The translations under genes and the position numbers were made by a program. 64,000 nucleotides of DNA, from contig NZ_CP024608.1 in NCBI RefSeq assembly GCF_002752675.1, positions 2,480,001 through 2,544,000 on the forward strand, given 5' to 3'. Under the pieces are notes generated by a model, which ran no database searches, was not told where the DNA came from, and saw only the letters and a program-made list of their open reading frames with translations. The stretch's first letter is position 1, and every line of letters starts with the position of its first letter. Source of the DNA: Massilia violaceinigra (GTDB taxonomy: Bacteria > Pseudomonadota > Gammaproteobacteria > Burkholderiales > Burkholderiaceae_D). Below, piece after piece: positions 30,553-39,621 of this stretch.

Positions 30553-31497
30553 ATGACGGGCATGGTCACGGAAACGTCCCCCGCGCCCGGCGCCGAAGGG
30601 CAGGGCAAACGTGCCCTGATCACCGGCCTGCACGGCTTCACGGGGCGCTACGTGGCGCGCGAACTGGCCGCTGCCGGCTATCGCGTGTTCGGCACCGTGG
30701 TGCCGGGCCACGGGAGCGACGCTCCTGAACCCGATGTGTTCGCGGTCGACCTGCTTGACCGCGCCGGCGTGGCCGCCATGATCGAACAGGTGCAGCCGGA
30801 CGTCGTGGTGCACCTGGCCGGCATCGCTTTTGTTGCGCATGCCAACGCCGAACTGATTTACCGCGTCAACATCGTCGGTACCCGCAACCTGCTCGAAGCG
30901 CTGGCGGCCCAGCGCCACCAGCCGTCGGCGGTGCTGCTGGCATCGTCCGCGAATGTCTACGGCAACGCCAGCGCCGGCCAGATCGATGAGTCCCTGGCGC
31001 CCGCGCCGGCCAACGATTACGCCGTCAGCAAGCTGGCCATGGAACACATGGCGCAGTTGTGGAGCGACAAGCTGCCGATCATCATCGTGCGGCCATTCAA
31101 CTATACCGGCGTTGGCCAGGATGACAATTTCCTGTTGCCGAAGATCGTTTCGCATTTCCGCAAGGCGGCGCCGGTGATCGAACTGGGCAACCAAGCCATC
31201 GCGCGCGATTTTTCCGACGTGCGCATGGTGGCCGACAGCTACCGCCGCCTCTTGGCGTCGAACGTCGCCGGCCAGACCTTCAATATCTGCTCCGGCCAGG
31301 CGCATTCGCTAGGCGAGGTCATCGCGCTGATGGAGTCGATTGCCGGCTACCGGATCGAAGTGAAGGTCAATCCGGCCTTCGTGCGCGCCAAGGATGTGCT
31401 GGTCCTGATGGGCAACAATGAAAAACTGCGTGGCGCGATCGGGGCCATGTCCCCGATTCCGCTCGCCGACACGCTGCGCTGGATGTACCAGGCGTGA
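30553..31497 (+). CDS. rmd: GDP-4-keto-6-deoxy-D-mannose reductase
   Basis: A 314-residue NAD(P)-dependent SDR enzyme. It has ALITGLHGFTGRYVARELAAAGYRV for cofactor binding, DVVVHLAGIAFVAHAN, ASSANVYGN and the YxxxK catalytic pair in NDYAVSKLAMEHMA. Its position after gmd and its resemblance to Rmd indicate reduction of the 4-keto sugar to GDP-D-rhamnose; GDP-fucose synthase (epimerase-reductase) is less likely by length and motifs. The next gene starts with GTG inside its stop codon. Confidence 0.87.
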   Translation: MTGMVTETSPAPGAEGQGKRALITGLHGFTGRYVARELAAAGYRVFGTVVPGHGSDAPEPDVFAVDLLDRAGVAAMIEQVQPDVVVHLAGIAFVAHANAELIYRVNIVGTRNLLEALAAQRHQPSAVLLASSANVYGNASAGQIDESLAPAPANDYAVSKLAMEHMAQLWSDKLPIIIVRPFNYTGVGQDDNFLLPKIVSHFRKAAPVIELGNQAIARDFSDVRMVADSYRRLLASNVAGQTFNICSGQAHSLGEVIALMESIAGYRIEVKVNPAFVRAKDVLVLMGNNEKLRGAIGAMSPIPLADTLRWMYQA

Positions 31498-32627
31498 GCC
31501 GCCTGCGCGTCGGCCTGGGAACGACCATGATCGAACCGGGCCTGACCGGCGGAAGACTGGACGGGATCGGCGTGTACACCCAGGCGCTGCTGCAGCACTT
31601 GCCGCAGGCCGGCTGCGATGTGGCCGCTTATTCGTATCCGCGCCTGCGCGGCGACGCCACGGCGATCAGCGTGGGCCAGGCGATGCCGCAATCGTTCGAA
31701 GCGGCCAGCCTGACCGACCTGCTCACGCCAATGGCGAACCGGGTGCACATGCCGGCCGATATTTTTCACGCGACCGATTACCGTATCGTGCGCATGGATT
31801 GCCCGGTGGTGGCGACCCTGCACGATGCGCTGCCGATCAAGTATCCGCAGTGGTGCAGCCCCGGCATGCGGCGCGCCAAGAACTGGATGCAGCAAAAAGC
31901 GGCGCGCAAGGCACAACATGTGATCGCGGTGTCGAACTTTGCGATCGGTGAACTGGTCGAATGCTTCGGGGTCGATGAAAACAGGATCAGCGTGGTGCCC
32001 AACGGCGTCGATGCGGCGTGGCTGCAAGCGCCCGATGCGTCGGCGGTGGCAGCGACCTTGCTCGAGAACGGCCTGCGTGCAGGCTATTTTTTGTTTGTCG
32101 GTACTTTGCAGCCGCGCAAGAACGTCGAGCGCCTGCTCAGTGCCTACCTGAGTTTGCCGGACGCGCTGCGGGCCGAGCGCCAGCTGGTGATTGTCGGCAG
32201 CGCCGGCTGGCGCTGCGAAGAGCTGATCGCGCGTGTCAAGGCGGCGCAGCAGGATGGCGAGCAGGTCGTATGGCTGAACCGGCTGACCGGCGCCGATGGC
32301 CTGCGCCATGTGTATGCGGGTGCGGGCGTGTTTGTGTTTCCGTCCTTGTATGAAGGTTTCGGTATTCCCGTCGTCGAGGCGTTTGCATCGGGGGTGCCGG
32401 TAGTGGCTTCGAATAGCAGTTCCTTGCCGGAAGTAACCCGGGGCGCGGCGCTTGACGTCGATCCGGGCAACACTGGTGACATCGCCGCGGCGATGCAAGC
32501 GCTGGCGCGCGACGATGCGCTGCGCTCGCGTTGCATTGCGGCGGGCCGCGCTCGCGCAGCCCAGTTGACCTGGCACGACACCGCGCTGCAAACCGCCGCC
32601 GTGTATCGTGCCGTCCTTTCACAATAA
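31494..32627 (+). CDS. Glycosyltransferase family 4-type (group 1)
   Basis: A 377-residue GT-B enzyme starting with GTG (GTGA overlap with rmd). The N-terminal half has GRLDGIGVYTQALLQHLPQAG and HATDYRIVRMDCPVVATLHDALPI; the C-terminal half has the GT4 signature LFVGTLQPRKNVERLLSAYLSL and FPSLYEGFGIPVVEAFASGVPVVASN with the E-x7-E motif. Given the upstream gmd-rmd pair, it probably transfers D-rhamnose (or mannose) in an O-polysaccharide or exopolysaccharide, in the manner of WbpY/WbpX. Donor and acceptor are inference. Confidence 0.87.
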   Translation: MSRLRVGLGTTMIEPGLTGGRLDGIGVYTQALLQHLPQAGCDVAAYSYPRLRGDATAISVGQAMPQSFEAASLTDLLTPMANRVHMPADIFHATDYRIVRMDCPVVATLHDALPIKYPQWCSPGMRRAKNWMQQKAARKAQHVIAVSNFAIGELVECFGVDENRISVVPNGVDAAWLQAPDASAVAATLLENGLRAGYFLFVGTLQPRKNVERLLSAYLSLPDALRAERQLVIVGSAGWRCEELIARVKAAQQDGEQVVWLNRLTGADGLRHVYAGAGVFVFPSLYEGFGIPVVEAFASGVPVVASNSSSLPEVTRGAALDVDPGNTGDIAAAMQALARDDALRSRCIAAGRARAAQLTWHDTALQTAAVYRAVLSQ

Positions 32628-32658
32628 TTTGCCGTCGTACTGAGCCACTTGCGAAACT

Positions 32659-33804
32659 ATGCGTGTCCTACATTTCTATAAAACCTATTTCCCGGAATCG
32701 GTGGGCGGCGTCGAGCAGGTCATCCGGCAGATGTGCGTCGGCACGGGCCGCCTGGGCGTGCGCAATGAGGTACTGACGCTTACGCGCCAGAAGGAAAAGC
32801 GCGACGTCGAATTCGAAGGCCACAAGGTGCGCCTGCTGCCGCTCGACTTCGAGATTTCCTCGACCGGTTTTTCGCTGGCCGCCTTTGGCGAACTGGCGCG
32901 CATGGCCGAAGAAGCGGACGTGGTGCACTACCACTTCCCGTGGCCCTTCATGGACCTGGCGCACTTTATTTCGCGCATCAAGAAGCCGAGCCTGGTGACC
33001 TACCACTCCGACATCGTGCGCCAGAAGCAGTTGCTGCGCCTGTACCAGCCGCTCAAGCACCGCTTCCTGCAAAGTGTCGACACCATCGTCGCCACTTCGC
33101 CAAATTACATGGCGTCGTCGGCCGTGCTGGACCGATATCGCGACAAGACGCGCGTCATCACCTACGGCCTGGACAAGACCATTTATCCGGAACCGGACCA
33201 GGCGCGCATGGACAAATGGCGCGCGCAGATCGGCGAGCGCTTCTTCCTGTTCGTCGGTGTGCTGCGCTATTACAAGGGCTTGCATATCTTGCTCGACGCG
33301 GTCGCCAATACCGATTATCCGGTGGTGATCGTCGGCGCCGGTCCGATCGAGAGCGAGCTCAAGGCGCATGCCGAACGGCTCGGCCTGACCCACGTGCTGT
33401 TCGTCGGCGCGCTCGACGAGGCCGACAAGGTGGCCTTGCTGACCCTGTGCTACGCACTGGTGTTCCCGTCGCATTTGCGTTCGGAAGCGTTCGGCATTTC
33501 GCTGCTGGAAGGGGCAATGTACGGCAAGCCGATGATTTCGAGCGAGATCGGCACCGGCACGACCTACATCAATATCGATGCGGAAACCGGATTGGTCGTG
33601 CCGCCGAGCGATCCGCAAGCGTTTGGCGACGCCATGCGCAAGCTGTGGGACAACCCGGAACTGGCGCAAGCCATGGGTGAGCGCGCCGAAGCACGCTACT
33701 GGGAACTGTTCACCGCCGAGCAGATGGCCAAGAGCTACACCGCGCTGTATCACGAACTGGTGGCGCATCATGCCACCGTGGCGCTGGCGCAAGTGCAGGC
33801 CTAA
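32659..33804 (+). CDS. Glycosyltransferase, WbpZ-like
   Basis: A 381-residue GT4 enzyme. It opens MRVLHFYKTYFPESVGGVEQVIRQM, like WbpZ, the D-rhamnosyltransferase of Pseudomonas common polysaccharide antigen. Later blocks are LVTYHSDIVRQKQLLRLYQPL, FLFVGVLRYYKGLHILLDAV and FPSHLRSEAFGISLLEGAMYGKPMISSEIGTGT with the E-x7-E motif. It closes the four-gene cluster gmd-rmd-GT-GT. No ABC exporter or polymerase gene lies nearby, so this cluster must work with genes elsewhere. Confidence 0.87.
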   Translation: MRVLHFYKTYFPESVGGVEQVIRQMCVGTGRLGVRNEVLTLTRQKEKRDVEFEGHKVRLLPLDFEISSTGFSLAAFGELARMAEEADVVHYHFPWPFMDLAHFISRIKKPSLVTYHSDIVRQKQLLRLYQPLKHRFLQSVDTIVATSPNYMASSAVLDRYRDKTRVITYGLDKTIYPEPDQARMDKWRAQIGERFFLFVGVLRYYKGLHILLDAVANTDYPVVIVGAGPIESELKAHAERLGLTHVLFVGALDEADKVALLTLCYALVFPSHLRSEAFGISLLEGAMYGKPMISSEIGTGTTYINIDAETGLVVPPSDPQAFGDAMRKLWDNPELAQAMGERAEARYWELFTAEQMAKSYTALYHELVAHHATVALAQVQA

Positions 33805-33863
33805 GGCTTCCCGGCGGCATTGCCGCTGCATCGAGCTTGTCCGGTTTGATTGGCGCCGAAGAT

Positions 33864-33902
33864 AACACCGTCATGCCTGGCAGCGGCAGGGATGACGGTG
33901 TT
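33864..33902 (+). repeat. Hairpin-forming repeat after the glycosyltransferase cluster
   Basis: AACACCGTCAT-GCCTG and CAGGG-ATGACGGTGTT form an imperfect 16-bp stem about 60 bases after the last glycosyltransferase stop. There is no T tract, so it may be a REP-like element or a factor-dependent terminator or an RNA-stabilising hairpin. Confidence 0.5.
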
Positions 33903-34055
33903 GAATGCCACGGAAAAAATCACTTAGGCAACGCCAACTCCACCTTTTTTCATTCCCGATCTAAATTTCCTCCGGCTGATTCGTACTCAGCAGCACGATT
34001 GCCGCCCAAACGCGGGAACTGGTATGCTTTGACGAGGGAATCGCAAAGGCCGGGT

Positions 34056-34841
34056 ATGGTGAAGCAGTTATTACTTGTTGCGGGATTGCTGGCCGGGGCG
34101 CCTGTCCTTGCCGGCTTGCCGCAGACACCGCCCCGGCTGTACATCACGACCGAATATTCGCCGCCGGCCAGCATGCTCGACGGTGAGCGCGTGATTGGCT
34201 ATTCCACCGAAAAGATCCGGGAAATCATGAGCCGTACGTCGATCAGCTATTCGATCGACCTGTTGCCCTGGAAGCGCGCCTACACCGCGGCCGTGCAGCG
34301 GCCCGACGGCTGCGTCTACGCGACCACCCGCACCCCCGAGCGTGAGCGGCTGTTCAAATGGGTGGGGCCGACCGACGAGGGCGAGTGGGTGCTGCTGGGA
34401 CGGGCCGACCGCGCGTATCAGCTCGCCACACTGGAGGACGCGCGCGCGCTGCGCATCGGTACCTACAACGGCGACGCGCGCGACGACTATCTGCGTTCGC
34501 GCGGTTTCCAGGTCGATCCGGCGCCGAACGACATGCTCAATCCGCAAAAATTGCTGATGAACCGGATCGACCTGTGGGCCGCCGGTTTGCGTCCTGGCAG
34601 CGGCGTGCTCGAACAAAACGGCTGGGCGGGGAAGATTGTCCCCGTGCTGGTGTTTAACCGGATCAAGGTCTATCTCGCCTGCAACCGCGCCATTCCCGAC
34701 CCCGTGATCGACAAGATGAATGCCGCGCTCGAAGCGATGAACCGCGACGGCACCTCGCGCCGGCTTGAGCGTAAGTACGACAACTGGGTGACGCGCAAGC
34801 CGACCGAGGCGGAGGCCGGGCAGGGCGTTCCGGCCCGCTAA
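34056..34841 (+). CDS. Periplasmic solute-binding protein (family 3-like)
   Basis: A 261-residue exported protein with signal peptide MVKQLLLVAGLLAGAPVLA. The mature part is a small periplasmic binding-protein fold: LYITTEYSPPASMLDGERVIGYSTEKIREIM, IDLLPWKRAYTAA, CVYATTRTPERERLFKWVGP and LRIGTYNGDARDDYLRSRGF. Such orphan proteins are common in Burkholderiales and lack a cognate ABC transporter nearby, as here. The ligand cannot be read from sequence; sensing or amino-acid binding are options. Start ATG 34056 is preferred because the signal peptide begins there. Confidence 0.82.
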   Translation: MVKQLLLVAGLLAGAPVLAGLPQTPPRLYITTEYSPPASMLDGERVIGYSTEKIREIMSRTSISYSIDLLPWKRAYTAAVQRPDGCVYATTRTPERERLFKWVGPTDEGEWVLLGRADRAYQLATLEDARALRIGTYNGDARDDYLRSRGFQVDPAPNDMLNPQKLLMNRIDLWAAGLRPGSGVLEQNGWAGKIVPVLVFNRIKVYLACNRAIPDPVIDKMNAALEAMNRDGTSRRLERKYDNWVTRKPTEAEAGQGVPAR

Positions 34842-35045
34842 AAGGATGGGCCGGGAGGGGGCGCGAAGGTCGGGGATCGCACTCAACGGCCCCGGACGCA
34901 TCGGCCCGGGCACGCCGCTACTCAGGCACCCAGCTACTCAGGCACGCGGCTACTGAGGCACACAGCGGCGGGAACGGCGCAGACCGCGCCAGGGCAGGCT
35001 GCCCCATGACGCGATGACCCCGCCTTCTCCTGACAGACTGAAGCG

Positions 35046-36086
35046 TCAGGCCGCGTCTGCCCGGCCGATCGCAATCGTCCTGCGCGCCGGTGCAGCGGCG
35101 CGTGCGCGCAGTTGTCCGCAGCCGCCGTCGACATCTTGCCCCGCCGAATCGCGCAGCTTGGTCAGCACACCGCGCTGATGGAGCGTGGCGGCAATGGCGC
35201 GCGCACTCTCCCAACTGGGCCGCTTGAACGCCAGATCCGGAATCGTATTGTATGGAATCATGTTCAGGACGGCATATTTGCCCTTTAACAGGCGCACGAT
35301 GCCGTCGATCTCGTCCTCCCCATCGTTGATGCCTTCGAGCAGGGTCCACTGATACTGCACCGGATAGCCGGTCAGCCGCGCATACTGCTCGCCCGCCTCG
35401 ACCAGTTGCTCGGGCGTGATGCGCGGTGCGCGCGGCAGCAATTGCTCGCGCAACGCGGGCTTGGTCGTGTGCAGCGACAGTGCCAATGCAGGTTTGACCA
35501 CGCCCTGCGCCAAACGTTCAAACACGCGCGGGTCGCCCACGGTCGAAAACACCAGGTTCTTATGCCCGATATTGCCTTCCGTCCCTAAGAGCTCGATAGC
35601 CTCGAGCACATTGTCGAGATTGTGGGCTGGATCGCCCATGCCCATGAACACCACTTTTTTCACCGGCCGCTGGGTGCGCGCCAGCACCACCTGGGCGATG
35701 ATCTCGCCGCTGCTGACCTGGCGGATGAGCCCTTCGCGTCCGGTCATGCAGAACTGGCAGCCGACCGCACAGCCGACCTGGCTGGACACGCACAGTCCAT
35801 CGCGCGGCAGCAGCACGCTTTCGACCGCCTGGCCATCGGCCAGTCCGACCAGCAAGCGGGCCGAGCCATCTTCACCGGGATGCGAGGAAATCAGCCGTGC
35901 CATGGCCTGCAGCTCGGCGTCGAGCGCGGGCAGGGCGGTGCGTACGCCAAGGGGGAGGAAATCGTTGGGACGGCGCCGTCCCTGATCGTAGGGGCGGCCC
36001 TGGACCCAGTCGCGCAGCACGCGCTGTTCGTGCAAGGGCAGGGCGCCCAAGGCGCGCAGGCGCTGGCGGATGGATGTAAGTTGCAT
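35046..36086 (-). CDS. rlmN: RlmN/Cfr-family radical SAM methyltransferase
   Basis: A 346-residue radical SAM enzyme. The iron-sulfur motif CAVGCQFC has C106, C110 and C113; FMGMGDPAHNLDNVL and ALSLHTTKPALREQLLPRAPRI match RlmN-type proteins, and a C-terminal Cys323 (DGGCGQLRAR) corresponds to the methyl-transfer cysteine. RlmN methylates A2503 of 23S rRNA and A37 of tRNAs. It is shorter than E. coli RlmN (384), so it could be the RlmN-like paralogue seen in betaproteobacteria rather than the main enzyme. Stand-alone gene. Confidence 0.83.
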   Translation of the reverse strand: MQLTSIRQRLRALGALPLHEQRVLRDWVQGRPYDQGRRRPNDFLPLGVRTALPALDAELQAMARLISSHPGEDGSARLLVGLADGQAVESVLLPRDGLCVSSQVGCAVGCQFCMTGREGLIRQVSSGEIIAQVVLARTQRPVKKVVFMGMGDPAHNLDNVLEAIELLGTEGNIGHKNLVFSTVGDPRVFERLAQGVVKPALALSLHTTKPALREQLLPRAPRITPEQLVEAGEQYARLTGYPVQYQWTLLEGINDGEDEIDGIVRLLKGKYAVLNMIPYNTIPDLAFKRPSWESARAIAATLHQRGVLTKLRDSAGQDVDGGCGQLRARAAAPARRTIAIGRADAA

Positions 36087-36131
36087 CGCGCTATTTTATT
36101 GCATACGCGCGGGAGACGGGATGTTGCAATG

Positions 36132-36155
36132 AAAACGGCGCAGTTGCCTGCGCCG
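36132..36155 (-). terminator. Terminator of the curli operon
   Basis: On the minus strand CGGCGCAG-gcaa-CTGCGCCG followed by TTTT forms an 8-bp stem, 17 bases after the stop of the last curlin gene. Confidence 0.8.
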
Positions 36156-36171
36156 CCGGGCGGATCATCGG

Positions 36172-37116
36172 CTAGTGCTGGACGATGCCGGCCACATTAC
36201 CGCTGCCATGTTGCGTGAGGTTGGCGCTATAGCTGTTGCCGGTCTGCGAGATCGACGAGTAATTGGCCTTGCCGCCGGTGCCGAACTGATTCACCTGCGC
36301 CTTGTTGTCGTAACCGTTTTGCGAGACCAGCGATTCGTTGGCGACGCCGGCTTGGGTCAGGCTAGCCTGGTTTTTGTTGCCTTTCTGGTTGATGTTACTG
36401 ACGTTTTTCTTGCCTGACTGCTCGGTGAGTGCATTGTTGTCGGTACCATTCTGGGTAATTGTGGAGCCAACCTGCTGAGCGTCTTTCTGGATTGCCTTGG
36501 CAGTATTCGAATTGCCGCTCTGCTTGATGTTGGCTTCGCTGAAATCCACCTTGGTCTGGGTGGCAACCGCGTTGTTGTGCGAGCCGTTCTGGTCGATACT
36601 GGCATTTCCGTGGCTGGAATCGAGCTGTTTGACTGCAATCTTGTTATCGGAGCCGCTCTGCTTCGCAGTCACTTGTGATTCGGAAACGCTTAGCTGCTCG
36701 AGCGTGGCAGCGTTCTTCTTGCCATCCTGGGACAGCGAGGCTTTGCTCTTCTTATCATTGTCTTGCCGAATCGTGCCGACATTTTGCTCGCCGGACTGCG
36801 ACACAAGGGCGTTTGCCTGGGATGAATTTTCCTGGCGGATGGCGGCGCTGTTCTCCTTTCCTTTCTGGGAAATCTGAGCCTCGACATCCTGGCTCTTCTT
36901 CTGGAAGATGCCTGGATTTTTGGCGTCACCCACCTTGTTGCTGTCGCCGACTTGGGAAATCGTCGCCTTCGCCCCTTTAACATCTTGCAGCTCCGCATAG
37001 GCGCTGTTGCCATTGCCTTTTTGCGAGGCGCTGACGGTATTGTCCGCGGCCTGGGCCGAGATGGTGGCAAACGCCAATGCCAGTGCGCCGGCCAGTGCCG
37101 ATAAAGGATGTTTCAT
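36172..37116 (-). CDS. Large curlin-repeat amyloid subunit
   Basis: A 314-residue exported protein with signal peptide MKHPLSALAGALALAFATISAQA. The mature part is built from curlin repeats of the form S-x5-Q-x-G-x2-N-x-A-x-x-x-Q (for example SQVGDSNK, SQSGEQNVGTIRQDN, DQNGSHNNAVATQ, KQSGNSNTAKAIQ, TQNGTDNNA). Curlin proteins form extracellular amyloid fibres secreted through CsgG. E. coli CsgA has 151 residues and five repeats; this one has roughly twice that. It is Lys-, Asn- and Gln-rich and lower in GC than its neighbours. It is last in the csg operon; whether it acts as CsgA or CsgB is unclear. Confidence 0.9.
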   Translation of the reverse strand: MKHPLSALAGALALAFATISAQAADNTVSASQKGNGNSAYAELQDVKGAKATISQVGDSNKVGDAKNPGIFQKKSQDVEAQISQKGKENSAAIRQENSSQANALVSQSGEQNVGTIRQDNDKKSKASLSQDGKKNAATLEQLSVSESQVTAKQSGSDNKIAVKQLDSSHGNASIDQNGSHNNAVATQTKVDFSEANIKQSGNSNTAKAIQKDAQQVGSTITQNGTDNNALTEQSGKKNVSNINQKGNKNQASLTQAGVANESLVSQNGYDNKAQVNQFGTGGKANYSSISQTGNSYSANLTQHGSGNVAGIVQH

Positions 37117-37226
37117 GATAGTCTCCGTAGAATGAATGGGGTCAGGTCAAGTTCGATTCAGCGACCCCGATAAACTGAATACCGGCATGCGGCAATCACC
37201 GCGCGGGCCGGTGCCGCCGATCAGCT

Positions 37227-38039
37227 TTAATGCTGATAAATGCAGACCTGGTTGGCGCTGCCGAACTGCAACACGTGCGCCGCCGCATCAGTGCCGGTCT
37301 GCATGACAACAGCCGTGTTGGGCCCGCCCGTCGAGGCGGTCCCGGTTTGCGTCACCGTTACCCGGTTGCCGTTGCCGGTTTGCGTGATCAGCGATTCGCT
37401 CAAGTGCAGGCCTTGCGCCAGGGTCGCCGCGTTGTTGTTCCCGAGTTGAATGATGGCGCTCGCGTTATGGCTGCCCAGCTGATCGCTGATTGCCTGATTG
37501 CCGCTGCCTGTCTGTGCAATCGACGAGGCGGTGGACATGCCGTCCCGCTGCGTTGCCGTCGCCATGTTCGCGTTGCCGATCTGGTGGACGCCGAACGGCG
37601 CAAGGTGCACGTTCTCCTGCACGACCGCAAGCAGATTCGCATCGCCTTTCTGCTGCAGGATCGCGCCTTCGACAGCCGACTGGAGTTGGGTGAGCGCGAT
37701 CGTGTTGTTGGTGCCAAGCTGCTGGGCAATGGCCTGGAAGTCATCGACACGCTGCTGCTGGAGATTGGCCAGATTGCTGGCGCCGCGCTGCTCGGCGTAC
37801 GCCATGGAAGCCTGGGCCTGCTCCTCCTTGATAAAGCCGGTGTTGTGGTTGCCGGCTTGCTCAATCAGGCCAATCGCCCTGGTCGATTGGATTTGCCCGA
37901 TGCTGGCGCTGTTGGCATCGCCACGCTGGGCGAGCGCGGCGCGCACCTCCGGGCCGGCGGTATCGTTTGCGGCCCGGGCTGCGGAGCCGCAGAACGCAAC
38001 CGTGAGGGCGAGTGCCATCGCCGATAAAGGGGTTTTCAT
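37227..38039 (-). CDS. Second curlin-repeat amyloid subunit
   Basis: A 270-residue exported curlin protein with signal peptide MKTPLSAMALALTVAFCGSAARA. Repeats such as AQRGDANSASIGQ, EQAGNHNTGFIKEEQ, QQLGTNNTIALTQ, AQTGSGNQAISDQ, IQLGNNNAATLAQ and LQFGSANQVCIYQH are looser and more hydrophobic than in the downstream subunit. This suggests a nucleator-like (CsgB) role, which is inference. Both curlins begin MK-x-PLSA and end QH, so they probably arose by duplication. A 110-bp gap separates them. Confidence 0.87.
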   Translation of the reverse strand: MKTPLSAMALALTVAFCGSAARAANDTAGPEVRAALAQRGDANSASIGQIQSTRAIGLIEQAGNHNTGFIKEEQAQASMAYAEQRGASNLANLQQQRVDDFQAIAQQLGTNNTIALTQLQSAVEGAILQQKGDANLLAVVQENVHLAPFGVHQIGNANMATATQRDGMSTASSIAQTGSGNQAISDQLGSHNASAIIQLGNNNAATLAQGLHLSESLITQTGNGNRVTVTQTGTASTGGPNTAVVMQTGTDAAAHVLQFGSANQVCIYQH

Positions 38040-38133
38040 GGAGTGCCTCCGTGGATTGTCGTGTCCGGGTCTGGCGCGATTGAGCGACCGCGATGACTGA
38101 ACGAGTAAATGGATCAGCGACTTTCATGGTGAA

Positions 38134-38229
38134 TCAGCGTGGCAGTCTTGCCGCTGCCATATTGGCTAAGCCGCGCGCTCCCTTTACGGCGATGCCGGCG
38201 CGCAGCATCGGTGGCAGGAAGGGATTCAT
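38134..38229 (-). CDS. 31-residue small ORF in the curli operon
   Basis: ATG at 38229 overlaps the csgG stop as ATGA and has AGGAG six bases upstream inside csgG. It encodes MNPFLPPMLRAGIAVKGARG followed by LANMAAARLPR. The peptide is hydrophobic and basic and could be amphipathic. The ribosome site and stop-start overlap support translation, but no homologue is known to me; it could also be a decayed gene. Confidence 0.45.
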   Translation of the reverse strand: MNPFLPPMLRAGIAVKGARGLANMAAARLPR

Positions 38230-39143
38230 CGCTCGCTCCTTGCCTTGGCGGGAGCGCGCCGGCCAGCGGTGACGGTGCCGGTGCCGGACTGCTTGGGCCG
38301 ATACATAATGTCGCGCTCGTCCAGGTAACGCTGGAGCACCGGGTTGGACCAGTGCGCCTCGTCCTTCAAGGCCCAGCTGCCATCCTTCAAACCTTGTACG
38401 ATCAGGTGGGCAACGCCGGCCTCGATCGCTTCGCCGACGCACAGCTGGGTTGGCTCGTTACGCATCATGCCGCCTTCGAGTTCGAGCAAATCCTTCACGT
38501 TTACGAACTTGAACACGCTGGGATGGATCTCATACGAGTAGATCGTCTTGCTGGTCGAGACGCTGTGCAGGACCTGACCACCGCGAATATCGATGGTGCG
38601 CAGATTGACTGTGACCTGGTCGACCCGGTATTGCGTGCTCAGGCCAATGCCCAGGAAGCGCGCGCCGGCGCCGCCGGTGCGCACATTGCTTTCGTACGCA
38701 ACGATGCCGCCCTCGATGAGCACCGACGCGGCCACCAGCGACGGGATCTGCACCAGCGGCGTGCCGGCCGGTTGCGGCATTTCCAGCGCCCGCATGATCT
38801 TGCGTTCGGTGAGCAGGTTCTGCAGGTTTTCACGCTCGACCGGGATGAACCAGCCCGACTCCTTGAGCGCCTTGACCAGCATCGACGAGGCGCCCTGCGT
38901 GACCACGGTGGAAAACGAGCTGTCCGGGGATGGCTTGTATTGCCCGGTCTGGTCGCGGACACCGTACACGGCCACGGCCACCTTGCCTTTTGGAGCGGGC
39001 AGGTTGAGCAAGTCGCGCGTGACCGGCGTGATGGGCGCCAGTTGCGCGGCGGCCGTGACCGCCGAGGGCGGATGGCGGAAGCTGCAGCCCGCGAGCAGAC
39101 TGGCCCCGGCCGCGGCGGCAATCGCCCAGCGCAGGGCGTTCAT
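38226..39143 (-). CDS. csgG: Curli secretion channel lipoprotein
   Basis: CsgG forms the outer membrane pore that exports curlin subunits. The 305-residue product has lipobox LLAGC (C20), RDLLNLPAPKGKVAVAVYGVRDQTGQYKP, FSTVVTQGASSMLVKALKESGWFIPVERENLQNLLTERKI, GGIVAYESNVRTGGAGARFLGIGLSTQYRVDQV and SVSTSKTIYSYEI, all close to CsgG. The Arg-rich C-terminal tail (GRRAPAKARSER) is extra. Its start overlaps csgF by four bases. Confidence 0.95.
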   Translation of the reverse strand: MNALRWAIAAAAGASLLAGCSFRHPPSAVTAAAQLAPITPVTRDLLNLPAPKGKVAVAVYGVRDQTGQYKPSPDSSFSTVVTQGASSMLVKALKESGWFIPVERENLQNLLTERKIMRALEMPQPAGTPLVQIPSLVAASVLIEGGIVAYESNVRTGGAGARFLGIGLSTQYRVDQVTVNLRTIDIRGGQVLHSVSTSKTIYSYEIHPSVFKFVNVKDLLELEGGMMRNEPTQLCVGEAIEAGVAHLIVQGLKDGSWALKDEAHWSNPVLQRYLDERDIMYRPKQSGTGTVTAGRRAPAKARSER

Positions 39144-39571
39144 TGCGCCACCTCGAAGGTGGTGGTGGCGCCGGTGCTCCGGTCGGTCGTCGTAATGCGC
39201 AGCATGCCGCCACCGAGGTCGACCACAGTGATGGTGAAGTTGGCAGTGGAGAAGGTCCCAGGCACCAGCTTGCCGTCCGGCCCCTGCAGTTTGGAGGTGG
39301 CAGCCGAGGCGAGTTGACTTAACACAGTGCGTTCGAGAGTTTGATTGAACTGTGCGAGCGGCGACTGGTCGAAGAAAGAAGAGCCACCGAGACCCTTGTT
39401 TTCCGTGTGCTTGGTGGTGGCTGTTGCGCTTGCCAGCAGGCCCGGGCCGTTGGCCGGGTAGCCGCCGAACGAAGGGTTGACGGGCAAATACACGAGTTCA
39501 GTCGCGGTGGCGGCGTTCGCCAGTACGACCAGGCACAGCGCTGCCGCGCGGGTGATGGAATGGAGTGGCAT
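39140..39571 (-). CDS. csgF: Curli assembly factor CsgF
   Basis: A 143-residue exported protein (signal peptide MPLHSITRAAALCLVVLANAATA). The mature N-terminus TELVYLPVNPSFGGYPANGPGLLASA matches the CsgF segment that inserts into the CsgG pore and sets a second constriction. The C-terminal part has FTITVVDLGGGMLRITTTDRSTGATTTFEV. CsgF anchors the CsgB nucleator at the cell surface. It lies between csgE and csgG in the classic order. Confidence 0.93.
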   Translation of the reverse strand: MPLHSITRAAALCLVVLANAATATELVYLPVNPSFGGYPANGPGLLASATATTKHTENKGLGGSSFFDQSPLAQFNQTLERTVLSQLASAATSKLQGPDGKLVPGTFSTANFTITVVDLGGGMLRITTTDRSTGATTTFEVAQ

Positions 39572-39621
39572 GGCTGATTTCCTTACTTTGATGGAGTTGA
39601 CAGAGACAGCGTTGAACAAAC

